From the NCBI GenBank assembly GCA_003952965.2, contig CM025854.1, forward strand, positions 27,849,364 through 27,913,363: a stretch of 64,000 nt of DNA. The letters run 5' to 3'. The notes under the pieces were generated by a model that worked only from the letters and a program-made list of their open reading frames with translations, searched no databases and was not told where the DNA came from. The position numbers and the translations under genes were made by a program. How positions within the stretch are numbered: position 1 is the first letter of the stretch; the number at the start of each line of letters is the position of its first letter. This stretch comes from Morella rubra (taxonomy: Eukaryota; Streptophyta; Magnoliopsida; Fagales; Myricaceae). This document shows positions 47,101 through 57,690 of the stretch, one piece after another.

Positions 47101-48950
47101 ACTGCAGTCCCTCATAGAAATACAGCTCAAAACCGCAGATTTCTGCGAGTCATTGTATGAGCAGATTATGTCCCGAAGACAAGAAGGAACAGGACTGCAT
47201 TTTCCTTTAGAAAAGCAGGCTGTACAATTCCCATCCTGTAAGGAATAAAAATGAAATCGTTTAGTAACTATGTCAATTAGTTGGTTTATTACTCTGCATA
47301 CAGCAAGAAATCCCATACTACAGGTCATGACAAAATCGCAGAGTTAGTAGTGTGCAGATCTATAAACATCATGTTTCTTAGAGACAAATATGGACAAACT
47401 TCAAATAGAGGCTCATTAGTTTTGCCAATATAGTCAAGAACGTATGATGTGAGTGACATTAAAGAGCAAAATGGGTGCTTACAGCTGAATTCAATTGCAG
47501 GACGTTTGTAATAATATGCCTGTTTCCCCCTTCTAGCTCTGCGTTCAGTGCCTTCCATATACGTACATTTGTAGTCATGTTCATAAGATAAACTGCAAAG
47601 AGTGTTTCTTTCTTGTTTGCGAGAAATGTTTTCTTCCTGTTCTGCTGCAAGTCTTGGTCAGTCAAAATTGGCTTTGATGCTAGTATGCTGATCTTATCAG
47701 AACTTTCATCACTTGCCCCATGAACATAAGCGATAAGATAGTATGCTTTGGGCCTGGTTATATCATTATTGCATTTTGGTCTAACATCCGTCAAGGCAAT
47801 AAGATCACCAACCTCAGGCTCATATTTTCCCGCATCATCCTCAGCATCTTCTGTCCTTTTCAATATAATTTGGTAAAGCAAGGATTTTGGAGGTTTATAG
47901 TCCTTAGATGTTTCGACAGAATGTATTTTACAAATACGCGCTCGAGACAGTGCTTTCATGTTTGAAAACATATCAGCATGCACTTCCTCAAGGAATGGAG
48001 GAATGAATGAGTTCATATAATGTGCAACTGAGAAGAATGTCTCTGGGATCCTTTTCACCTGTCAGTGAATGATGTCATTGTTACTAGTGGAAATGACTCA
48101 TGAGAGATCTACGCATGCTCGTAAGAAATTAGAACAAACTCTGTCAGAGGAGTACAAATCCTACTAATCCTATGTCATCTCGAGAGTGCAGAGAGGGTAT
48201 ATTGCAATAAACAAACTCTCTACCATTGAAAAACAGGAAGTCAACAACAATAAACTCTGTCAGAAGAGCTAGCACTCTTAATTTCTTAAACAGCGTGGCA
48301 AATCATCTATGAGACGGAGGACCGACAATTCCTTGAGGATACTTGAGTTGGAGCACACCATTTAGGAAATATGAGAAGTCATGTATAAAGCTTAAAACAC
48401 TCGGAGACCATCATGTTGTTCGTCAGAATGGTTTTTCACCATGGTAAAGCAATGTAGGTAAAACCCACTCCTCATCTAATTTTAAAGAGAGTGTATTACC
48501 AAGAACCCCCTTCCCATGATCACCTTTTAACATAATTTTGATAAACGTAAAATGAATTTCTTCAACAAACATTTGCATGTTCATTGTCAAAATCGGGGAC
48601 TAGATATATTTTTTGCTGACTCAACAATAAAAAGAAAAAGAAAAGATTAAATACGAAAACACATATAAACAGAACCAATGGCTTCACAAATTGGCATGAT
48701 TAAACTATATATTATTCTTTCTAATTAAAATATATATTGCTAATATATAATATAACCTACCTAAAGCCATGTATAATCTGTAATGGAACTTATAGGGCAT
48801 ATGTGCATAATTAGATAACCACAACTTAGATAAAAAGAACAGCACATAAACCTGGTTTTTGTACAGATTTTTACTGAGAGACCATGAGAACACCAAGTCT
48901 ATTAAGCTTTTGCCAGAAATTTCTTCCTTCTTGGCATTGGTCTTCTCCAT
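44178..48950 (-). CDS. SEN1/UPF1-like SF1B helicase, copy C2 (only open copy)
   Basis: Eight coding exons join into one frame of 3069 nt (1022 aa): 48852-48950, 47483-48058, 46114-47235, 45698-46022, 45329-45587, 44986-45202, 44451-44815, 44178-44283. All introns are GT-AG. Motifs by predicted residue: Walker A GPPGTGKT about 280-287, DEAAQ about 561-565, GDERQLP about 587-593, YRMHPS about 628-633, ISPYKGQ about 721-727, QGAEED about 757-762, [10 protein letters not shown] about 785-794. This is a complete SF1B UPF1/SEN1-type core, expected to bind ATP and translocate on RNA or DNA, probably in the nucleus. There are two oddities. Exon 1 lacks four codons (RDVLD region). A 2-bp deletion in exon 8 relative to C1 shifts the frame, so the protein stops at TGA 44178, early in the tail. 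The catalytic core is unaffected. Whether it is expressed cannot be seen. Confidence 0.78.
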
Positions 48951-50640
48951 TTCTTCAGGTGAATTCTGTATAGCAAGTCAATTCGCTAGAACACAGTAAT
49001 ATTTCTCATGCAGGCAAGCCCTTTAAAGCCTTAAAAGAGAGAAGGAGGGAGGGAACTTACCTCTGAAGGAAATACGTAGAAAAATGCTACCCAATTAGGA
49101 GTAGACAATGTATGTCCATAACTCAGCAAAGGGCACCGTCCACCACAATAGTGAAAAGGAGGGAGGGAACTTACCTCTGGTTTCTTTTTTCTTGGCTACC
49201 TCTGGTTTTGTTGTGTGAGTTTGTGAATTAAATTTTGAAGTATCTATTCACCCGCTCTAATAGTGAGGGTCTAAATTCTATATTAAAGATCATCAAAAGC
49301 AGGAGTAGCTACAAACAAAGGCGTAAAGTTAGAAAAAGAGTTGTGTTAAGACGTTGACGATGAGTCGACTAAAAAGCATTGACACCTAGTATGCGGCAAA
49401 CGATGTCATCCGTTCAACACCCTGTTCCATACGTACGACTAAAATGCACTGTTGGTTTACCTGCTTGTGGTAGATATTGCGTTCCAACTTCCAAGTAAAG
49501 TGATCCAGATTTTCCTTCTAAAGGATCATGTACAATGTTGTTAAATGCAAAGAAGCGAAAAAGAACGGAAAAGCTAGTGACCTAGTCAGGAATGCAACCA
49601 GAAGTACTGAAACAGAGAACAAGATTACTATGTAGAAGAAAAGGAAAAAGGAAAAGAAAAAGAGATTCTTAAACATAGGACGTGGTTTTGCTTTTTTTGG
49701 TGTTTTGGGACTTTTTTTTCCCCCCTTTTTGGTGAGTAAGAAAGAAGTATATTTCAATCAACAGAATATACAGAGAGTGTCCATACTACACCAGAGATCC
49801 CCAAGCATCTGACAAAGAAGACATGACCCTGCACCACTATTACACCGGGACACAGTCGCACAAAGCTGTCTAACCACTTCTTATATTAGTTGCTTTGAAA
49901 CTCATGCTTTCAGTGAAATGAAAAAGTACGCTTATCTGCGTATGATTGGGAATTAGCTTCTCTAGGTAAAGACCAATAGACGCCTCTTGGTTGCCTGGTT
50001 CATTTATTTGCTTATCCCCTCGCTCAACTTATTTTTAGGTAGAGCGAGCCCCAGGACCAATAACCCTGATTGGGATGAGAAACAGCCACAGGAGACCTGC
50101 GTCCTGCTTTTCTTCTCTGCCTGCACATCCCATATTAACCTACATCACCCCTGGTTTTGGTTTCCTTCCATTTTCATCCAAGGAACTTCACATGATCCAC
50201 GCCTGCTCATCTGAGAGTGGGAATGTATATTCCAACTGGCCACAAAGGCAAATGGGTTAGTTGGTCTTAAAAGAATGTTCTTTTTTCTCTTGGCTGGTGA
50301 TTGGCGAGAGAATGCCTACATGGTATATCCGTACGTCACAGCATTTTCCTAAACTACTTCGCATCACACATGATGTACGGACGACGCAGTAGGGCAAAGC
50401 GAGCAGCCTCTCTTTTCCCTCGCCTATTCTTTTTGCTTTTTCTCTCCGTCGCTAAGAAACAGGCTTTGGAAACTAAAGGCGCCGTAAAGAGAGGCTTTGC
50501 AGAGGCGCCCAAGAAACTGGCCTCACGGGCGGACCCCTCGATCAAGAGAGAAACCACAGATGACAGTTTGCAGTTAACACGGTTACACGGCATTTGAACA
50601 GTGGAGAGTCGTTTGTCATAACTGTTTTTCATTACCCTTT
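48951..50640. other. Upstream region of C2
   Basis: Leader donors are near 49060 and 49460. The C2 version of the shared upstream block follows, with the empty site of the 7.3 kb MITE at about 50002-50022 and the AGAGGCTTTGCAGAGGC segment near 50490. A 98-codon plus-strand frame at 50301-50597 lies in this conserved block, but its frame does not look preserved in the A1 and B2 versions, so I did not call it a gene. Confidence 0.5.
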
Positions 50641-50670
50641 TTGTTTTCTTAAGGCAAAAGGTCATAGGTG

Positions 50671-51520
50671 TGTTGAAAGTCCCACGTTGCTAGAGAAACT
50701 AGTCGCTCCAGTATCCCTCACTACTCAAGGCGTCTTTTGGAGTTGAGTTAGACCCACCTTTCACATATTGTGTAAATTCTAATATGGTATCAGAGCAGGT
50801 TCCTAGTTTGTGGTCCACCGTTTCACCCGTTTTCACGTGTTGGCTTGGATGTATTCCCGCCACACGTGAGGGGGCGTGTTGGAAGTCCCACATTGCTAGA
50901 GTCAATGTGAGGTTGTGGATCTTTTGGAGTTGAGTTAGATTGAAATTCTAATATGGTATAGGTTCCTAGTTTGTGTCCACCGTTTCACACGTGTTGCTTT
51001 GTTGGAAGTCCCACATTGCTAGAGATGTGCTCCGTCAAGGCGTCGGTGTCATAAATCCCATTTCTTTTGGTTCTAAGGCAAAGGGTCATAAAAAAGTTAC
51101 GTTTGACCGTACTCAAGGCGTTGGAGTTGAGTTAGTCACATATTGTGTAAATTCGTATCGGAGCAGGTTCCTAGTCCACCGTTTCACCCGTTTTCACGTG
51201 TTGGCTTGGATGTATTCCCGCCACACGTGAGGGGCGTGTTGGAAGTCCCACATTGCTAGAGAAACTAGTCAATGTGCTCCTTATAAGGTTGTGGTATCCC
51301 TCACTACTCAAGGCGTCTTTTGGAGTTGAGTTAGACCCACCTTTCACATATTGTGTAAATTCTAATATGGTATCGCAGGTTCCTAGTTTGTGGTTTTCAA
51401 GCTTGGATGTATTCACGTTGTTGGAAGTCCCACATTGCTAGAGATGTGCTCTTATAAGGTTGTGGAGGGTCTTTTGGAGTTGAGTTAGACCCACCTTTCA
51501 CATATTGTGTAAATTCTAAT
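50671..51520 (+). mobile_element. TRIM retrotransposon, tandem array of about five LTR copies
   Basis: Units start TGTTGGAAGTCCCACATTGC at about 50671 (TGTTGAAAG variant), 50878, 51000, 51237 and 51419. After the first unit comes TGGTATCAGAGC (50785-50796), the primer site complementary to plant initiator-Met tRNA. It is followed by only about 80 bp and a purine-rich GTGAGGGGG before the next LTR. So the internal domain is just primer site plus polypurine tract, as in terminal-repeat retrotransposons in miniature. Later primer sites are degraded and units carry deletions. No coding capacity; mobility would depend on other elements. Confidence 0.75.
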
Positions 51521-51529
51521 AAGGTGAAC

Positions 51530-51680
51530 CATCATGGTCGAAACCCCACCACTTAAATCCAGGATTTCACCTGACCCGTGGACAACCGAAACAGAATAGA
51601 TTTGTCAAGGTTCAAACCTTCGGCCGACATCACTCCTGAATCCTAAACAAAGCCCAGCACCGCTAAGCCACCCCGAATGG
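51530..51680 (-). mobile_element. tRNA-derived SINE
   Basis: On the minus strand the head reads CCATTCGGGGTGGCTTAGCGG: TGGCTTAGCGG matches the pol III A box and GGTTTGAACC, about 50 bp on, matches a B box (plus-strand 51609-51619). The acceptor-stem pairing of a real tRNA is missing. Together with the TRIM array it interrupts sequence that is continuous upstream of A1 (about 9135-9165), and near-repeats TGTTTTTCATTACC and TGTTTTTGTTACC flank the whole insert. Confidence 0.6.
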
Positions 51681-52014
51681 TTGTTTTTGTTACCGCTTAG
51701 TTTGCAAGAGCTACATTGAAGGACCACCTTTTCTCTTTCCACCTATTATGTATCGTACTAAATAGCTAATAAAGTTCTTCTGTTACCTCGAACCACAAAA
51801 GGCGGTTATACTTCTCACTAAGAAAACGTTAGGTGCCTACCAGACAATTTTGCTTGTGAAAAGAAACGAAACCAAATAAACACAAAGCAGTAGCTATCTC
51901 CTCAGCTAATAAAAGAGCTTCGTCTATGCCAAGCAATTTGTTACTGCAAAGGTCCCAAGAACATCCTGGAGCATTACAGACCTCTTTTACGCATCATTTG
52001 AACGAGAAATGCAA
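51681..52014. other. Rest of the shared upstream block, then D boundary
   Basis: The first 110 bp match about 9150-9240 upstream of A1 (GCTTAGTTTGCAAGAGC, CTAATAAAG). After that no similarity or gene is recognised up to the truncated end of helicase D. Confidence 0.45.
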
Positions 52015-55000
52015 CCAACCCCTACGTCGATAATTAACATTTCCAGTCTATCTATTCCTTCCACTTGCAGCTTAGCCGAGCTTGAAGCTGTGCAGAGAAA
52101 CATGCGGGCATTTGCAAACAGAAACTTTTAATTGCAAGCTCATCAAAGACAGCTGGAAGACAAAATGACACGAAGTGACTTTAGTATTTGAAGGCACTCC
52201 TTTATGGTCCTACAAAGCTCAGAGTGACCAGTAAAGCCACTAACTGTGTATTCTTTTTTTCTTTTTTTTGATAAGTAACTAACTGTGTATTCTTTATCAA
52301 TAGATACAGTAAAGGTATCCTTTATAACTTCCTCAGTAACATAGACACTTGCTGACATAGTTGCAAGGCATTTAAGCCAACCAAGCAATTTGATCATCTT
52401 TTCCACCACTTTCAATGAAATGAAACAAGTTGGCAAATGGGTATACATGATAACAATGAATGTCTGCATCCGCTTTCTGAGGAAATTGTATTTCTACTTG
52501 ACGAAGCCTGAAAGTGTCAATTCTTTAATTTCACCATCTTCAGAATGAAAGCCCTTCTCCATTTTCCAACATTTCGAATGGTTTTCCTTCTGAGGATGCA
52601 ACTTCTCCGTCCACTTGCTTTTACTTTCTTTCAAAGTTTGAGCAATAATCCTCTCCCAAATACTCTGGTTTGTCTTTCTCGACTTTTGAGAATTTATGTT
52701 TTCCTTTTCTCTATCACTTAGCAGGTTCCCATCTCCAACCTGCTCTTCCCCCTTTTCCTCCTCCATGTAATCATGTCCTTCAAGAAGCAGCCCTTCCTAG
52801 TTCCTCCTCCTCCATGGCATCATGCCCATCTTTTTGATTGACCTTCTCTTGGATTTCCACATACTCATGGTAGAGCTGTTCAGGTCCATCAATTAAGCTT
52901 ATCATATATTCTAAGGTTTCCACCCAGAACATGAGGCAAAACACTCAGAAAGAATATGAACAAGGTAATCAAGAAATACATCAATAAGGTCATCGTGATC
53001 ATCAATCTTTATCCTCTCTCCATTCCCCAATCAAAACTATATCTCCAAGACCATAAGTTTGATATTCAAGGGACTCTGTTACTAACTTCAGAAACCTCGT
53101 TGTCACTTCCAAGACTGCCACATTGGCTGGAGCACAAGTAAGTGCTCTGCAGTTCCTCTTTAGGAGCGCAAATAATATGAACCAACAGTCTTTGTTTTTC
53201 CCAGTCCCAGGAGGTCTTCATATTAGCTTCACTATATTCTTTTGATGGCATTCACTTGCAGCTATATAGCTTAAAACTGCCTCTTCTTGGGAGTTGTTTA
53301 AATTACATGAACGAATGACAGCACCTAGAGTGGACACATCAACACCGTATTTTTCTCTTGGGAAACAAAGAGTGCAATCTTCCCCCCCAGCTGTCCAAAA
53401 GATATGACAAAGACAACAAGTGCAAGTAAATGAACTTTCCTATCAACTTAAAAGGTGTTATCCCAGACCACATAACAACAGATACATACGAGGTCTGAAT
53501 TTTTTTTTATATTAAAAATAGAAACATGGGAAACAAAATTGAAATTTTAAAAGCATCAAAATATAAATATTTCAAGTAAAAGGTGAAATGAAGCATGTTC
53601 TTACCACAGAATCAACATGCAGCATTTTCTTCATAATGTTCAGGTTTTGCTCACCAAGCCCTGAGTTCAATGCTTTCCATATGCGGGTATTTGTTGTACT
53701 GTTTATAAGAAAAACAGCAAACCAAATTGTTTGTTTCTTATTCCTTGGCCTGTTTTGTTCATATTCAATGGGTGTTGACGATAATATTTGAATGTCCTCA
53801 AAACTTCCATTTCCAATCTTCCTTCTTGCTTGAACCAAAGCAATAAGACAGGATCCTATAGGCGTCTTCAAATCATCAATGCATGTCGGCCTTACACCTG
53901 TCAACGCTATGAGATCTCCGGGCTCTGGTTCATATATTTCGCTATCAGATTCAGATTCTCCCAGCCTTTTCATTTCGATATTGTAGACCAAGCCATCAAG
54001 AGGATTGTAATATTTAGATATACTACATATCAATGGTAAGAATTTCACCCACTAGTGCCTTCACCACCATTGTCATGCTTGAGTACAAATCAGAATGTGT
54101 TTCCTCAAGTAACAGGAAGACAAATGAATTCAGATAATGAGCCATTGACAAGAACGTCTCTAGGATTTGCTTCACCTATCAAAAAGCATTTTGGGCATTA
54201 ACAGATTAATACACATAGGAAGTTAAAGCATTCCTATAAGAAAGAGGGAATACTTCACAGACTACAAAGATATATCTCTAGTACAATGTATGCATTCCCT
54301 ATTAAATTTCTTTTCCTGCCGTCCCCTCTTTTCTTTCTTCTTCTGTCCTTTGGGGTAGAAAAAAAGCCCCTATAATAGAAGGGGAACTAGCTCCTTAAGA
54401 AAAATCATCAAGCAAAATAGAATAGAAGAACAATTAAAGCCGAGTCGAAGTAAGAGCCAATACTCCAATGACTTAAATAGAGTTCAATCCCCTCAAAAAG
54501 CTGACTCCTTTCGCAACAACCATCCCCAACACTCCAAATTTTCCACGACCAATATTCTACCCAAGAGGAGCCAACAAATGCAAACACCAAAAGCAAAGCA
54601 GCTGGGCCACTGAAAAGTGAAAAAAAAGTGGTGAATGACCGACTCCTATCTATCCTGCAAGCATAGCGCTGACTAGCTCTTTCTGCCTAATATTATTATC
54701 CACTGCTAATTCTTCCTAACTCCCAATTGCATCAAAAAATGTTACTTTAGGTTGAGAAAAATAAACAATCTCCTGAAGCAGCAGCCCAGTTGACAGCAAT
54801 GGGAATTCCCATCCATATCATATGAAGTGAATCAAGGCATAAGGCACCTGTGCAGCAAACAGGTCGATTAATTTATAGGTTACTTTCCTATTACCCTGCC
54901 TTGTGTATTCAACCATCCTTCTCAACAATGGGGAGCTTCCGTATGAAACTACAAAGTCACAGCCTCATGTCATTCCTCTCGCATTCCCCCCAAATCCCCA

Positions 55001-55441
55001 AACCTCAGAGCACTCTTGCATTTCAACTGAATTTCAAACAATCAGTAACTCTGCTCGTATTCAAATAATCTGGAAGAGTGGGAAACAAGCACCATACGCA
55101 TCCACATTGATGTACTCAATAAAAGGAGAATTTTTCATGTTCAGGATGGAAGTTGTCAAGAAAACAAACAGTAAAGATATACAGAAAGTTCAACAAGAAT
55201 GGCCAAAGAAATGAAATGTGTTCACTTAAATTTTAAAAGCAATGAAGTCTCGACAAGCATGGCCACAAAATCAGTACAAAATGCTCAAAGAAAAACAAGA
55301 AGGGGAAATGGACAAAAGGACAACTTGGAAAAATGGGCGCAAGCACACCTTGCTTTTGTATAGATCTCTGTTGAGAACATCCTGAATGGACCAAGAAAAC
55401 ACTTCTCGTATCGAGCTTTTACCTTGATAAGTACGTTCCAT
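52015..55441 (-). pseudogene. SEN1-like helicase, diverged copy D (3' truncated)
   Basis: Exon 1 is 55349-55441 (31 codons, MERTYQGKSSIREVFSWS) and exon 2 is 53605-54175 with the conserved YEPEPGDLIALTGVRP block. A net frame change near 54045 lies inside exon 2 (length 571, not a multiple of 3). Exon 3 spans about 52015-53390: Walker [11 protein letters not shown] is present but the preceding Trp codon reads TGA. The linker (52494-52766) is long and lysine-rich, and a T-rich/ATAAGTAACTAACTG insert interrupts 52240-52290. The copy ends near [11 protein letters not shown], before motif II. Exons 4-9 are absent. It is clearly more diverged from A, B and C than they are from each other, so it is probably the oldest paralog. 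Confidence 0.8.
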
Positions 55442-57040
55442 TATCTGCTCTTCTTTCCTAACTTCAAAAAAAAAAAACACAATGCAAAATCATCAAATAA
55501 TGTCCTCTTACCCATAACAAGATCAAATTCGAACAAAAAGAAACGGAACTCTATCACCGAACCGAAGGTTGTACGGATGCCCTACCCGCAAAGGAGCCTC
55601 ATTACAGGAAACCACGGGAGTTACAGAGAGAGTTTTATGGATGCCCCCACCAAAAAAAAAAAAAAAAAGCCCTTCAGACTTCAGAGGAAGCGAAGGGATG
55701 CTGTACAACTAAAGACGAAGCGTTCCCATTGATGAATGCATGTATATAGAAAGACATTATTCAAGCTCTAAGGGGTAAAAGACCAAATTTTATACGTACA
55801 GGCAAGTATTTAAGGGCGTCAACCCCGCTTCTTTTTATTTTCTCTGCTCAGAACCATAACGCCCACGTCTTACGTGAAGTTCCTTTGTTTTTTTCGCCCT
55901 TTGGTTTCCCCACTAACCTTACCCACGTAAACAATAGCTCAGCGTTATAAATGAAGGAATGAAGAATGTAACCAGAACAAGGAGAATCTAATCACCGGGG
56001 GTGCGGACAGAAATCACGTACTTCCAGGGGATCTTCCACCGTTTCACGTCAGGCCCAGAATATGGACTCGTCTGTCCACTGAGTTTCCCACCGGGTACAG
56101 GAAGAGAGAAGGCAAACTCGAAATGCAGTACCGGCAAGTAAGCACAGAGAGTTGAGGAAGAAAGTTCAGAGAACTTCTCAAGCCACATCGAACAACTCAG
56201 CCCCGAGTTCTAGGCAACTTGCCCTGTCAGTCTCATCGCTCCACAGCAAAACATACGGCTACGTTTGTTTTAAATCTCAAAGCACAGTTCCTGTGTTTAT
56301 GTTTTTTTTAAAAAAATAGTGTGGATGCAGATGCTTATTAATAATTGTTAGAATTTGTAAAATATTATTATAATAAATAAATAAAAAGTTATTGAGATGG
56401 ATGGAAAAATATTTTAAAAACCATTCATACATAGCCTACATCTCTCGAGCCCAGAGCCATCAGTACCTGCACTACTAACCAACTGGGGCAGCTAAAAGGC
56501 TCAGTATTCGTATCGTGAAAGCCCACAGAAACATCAGAAGCACAACTGTACCCTTAGGCAGATGGGCTATTAGGTCAAAGTCTGAATTCATCTGGGGCAT
56601 CAATCTCCGTATTCGACCTGATACGACAAAGTCCATAGCGGGCCATCATTTGGGTTTCGGATCGGAAGGTAAAAATGGACGGAGAGAAGCGGGTGTAGGC
56701 GTGTAGCCCATGGACTGTTATCCATACCCAGTTAAGTTATTCCCTAACTATGGTTAATAATATTCCTTTTTTTTCTCGGGTCATACGTGAAATAATTTAT
56801 TGGTTGGTCACGTTGTCGGCTTGTAGCACTTGGTTTGGATACTGACTTGGAGAAAAAGTCGCCGAAAGCCCATTTAAGCACAGCACCAATAAAGAGAAAT
56901 GTGAGATCCGTCTATATCCACGAAGGGAGTCGGTCAGTCAGTCGACGCCTAGCTCATTTGGGGGATTTCTCTCGCTTCTCACATCCACTACCGGCGGTGA
57001 ATTTCAGACCGTGATCTGGGCTTCAGATCGGAAGATAAGA
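55442..57040. promoter_or_regulatory. Intergenic region between helicase D and MGST3 (divergent promoter)
   Basis: This holds the conserved minus-strand frame block (about 56080-56250), an MGST3-start-like relic (about 56625-56700) and, directly before the MGST3 ATG, a segment shared with the relics at 10440-10560 and 35850-35965. An AT-rich insert lies at about 56310-56430. Two divergent genes share this interval, so it likely contains both promoters. I cannot assign a TATA box with confidence. Confidence 0.45.
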
Positions 57041-57690
57041 ATGGGCGGAGTGGAGCTGGTGCTGCCTAAGGAGTACGGCTTTGTGGTCATCGTTCTCGTT
57101 CTCTACAGTCTTGTCAATTTCTGGATGGCTTTCCAAGTCGGCAAGGCCCGGAAGAAGTACTTTTTCTATGCCACCCTCTAATCTCATTACCTTCTTCTTT
57201 CTTGTGTTGTTGCTCCTGATTTCTGGGTTGTACCAAAGCAATTCCCTTTCTGGTAAATTTTAATTTTATTTCAATTGTTAACAGGTTCAAAGTGCCATAT
57301 CCGATCCTTTACGCTATAGAATCGGAAAACAAAGACGCGAAGCTCTTCAACTGTATTCAGGTTTGTTTTTTCCTAATTTTCTTAGAAGATAATTTGTTTT
57401 TTGTGACGGATTGAGGAGTAAGCGATTCAACCGTGTGTAAGCAGAGAGGGCATCAGAACTCGCTGGAGTTGATGCCCGTGTTTTTCACGCTGATGATACT
57501 GGGAGGGATGAAGCATCCGGGCGTGTGCGCTGCGCTCGGCTTGGTTTACATCGTGGCTCGGTTTTTTTTCTTCAAAGGCTATGCCACTGGCGATCCCAAG
57601 AACCGTCTCACAATCGGCAAATATGGTTTCGTGGCCGTGATGGGGCTTATGGTCTGCACTGTCTCCTTCGGGGTCAGTCTTCTTCTTTGA
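57041..57690 (+). CDS. MGST3: Microsomal glutathione S-transferase 3-like (MAPEG)
   Basis: Three exons, 57041-57156, 57285-57360 and 57445-57690, join in phase to 145 codons, the normal size for plant MGST3. The protein is a small MAPEG-family membrane enzyme expected in the ER, conjugating or reducing lipid hydroperoxides with glutathione. The MAPEG signature FNCIQRGHQNSLE lies at about residues 60-72. Hydrophobic segments fit four membrane helices: about 13-30, 74-90, 93-108 with the VYIVARFFFF part, and the C-terminal FVAVMGLMVCTVSFGVSLLL. The start follows TCGGAAGATAAGA and is the only in-frame ATG in exon 1 that keeps the family N-terminus (VELVLPKEYGFVV). The gene diverges from helicase D, and fragments of its promoter were copied into the helicase array. 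Confidence 0.93.

Noticed and set aside
50301-50597. 98-codon plus-strand frame upstream of C2
   Set aside because: It lies in a block repeated at 8.9 and 34.1 kb, where the frame does not appear to be kept. Better explained as promoter or leader DNA.
51530-51680. tRNA gene
   Set aside because: A and B boxes are present but there is no cloverleaf or acceptor-stem pairing, and it interrupts a paralogous sequence, so a SINE fits better.
1-57000. Array as an assembly duplication artefact
   Set aside because: The paired copies differ by many independent indels, insertions and transposons, which haplotype duplication alone would not easily give. It remains worth checking with read depth.
1-57000. 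A novel multi-gene defence or biosynthetic system
   Set aside because: Apart from transposon genes, the only repeated gene in the array is the helicase. The neighbours MGST3, CASPL2A and DJ-1D are common housekeeping or stress genes with no sign of a shared cluster function.
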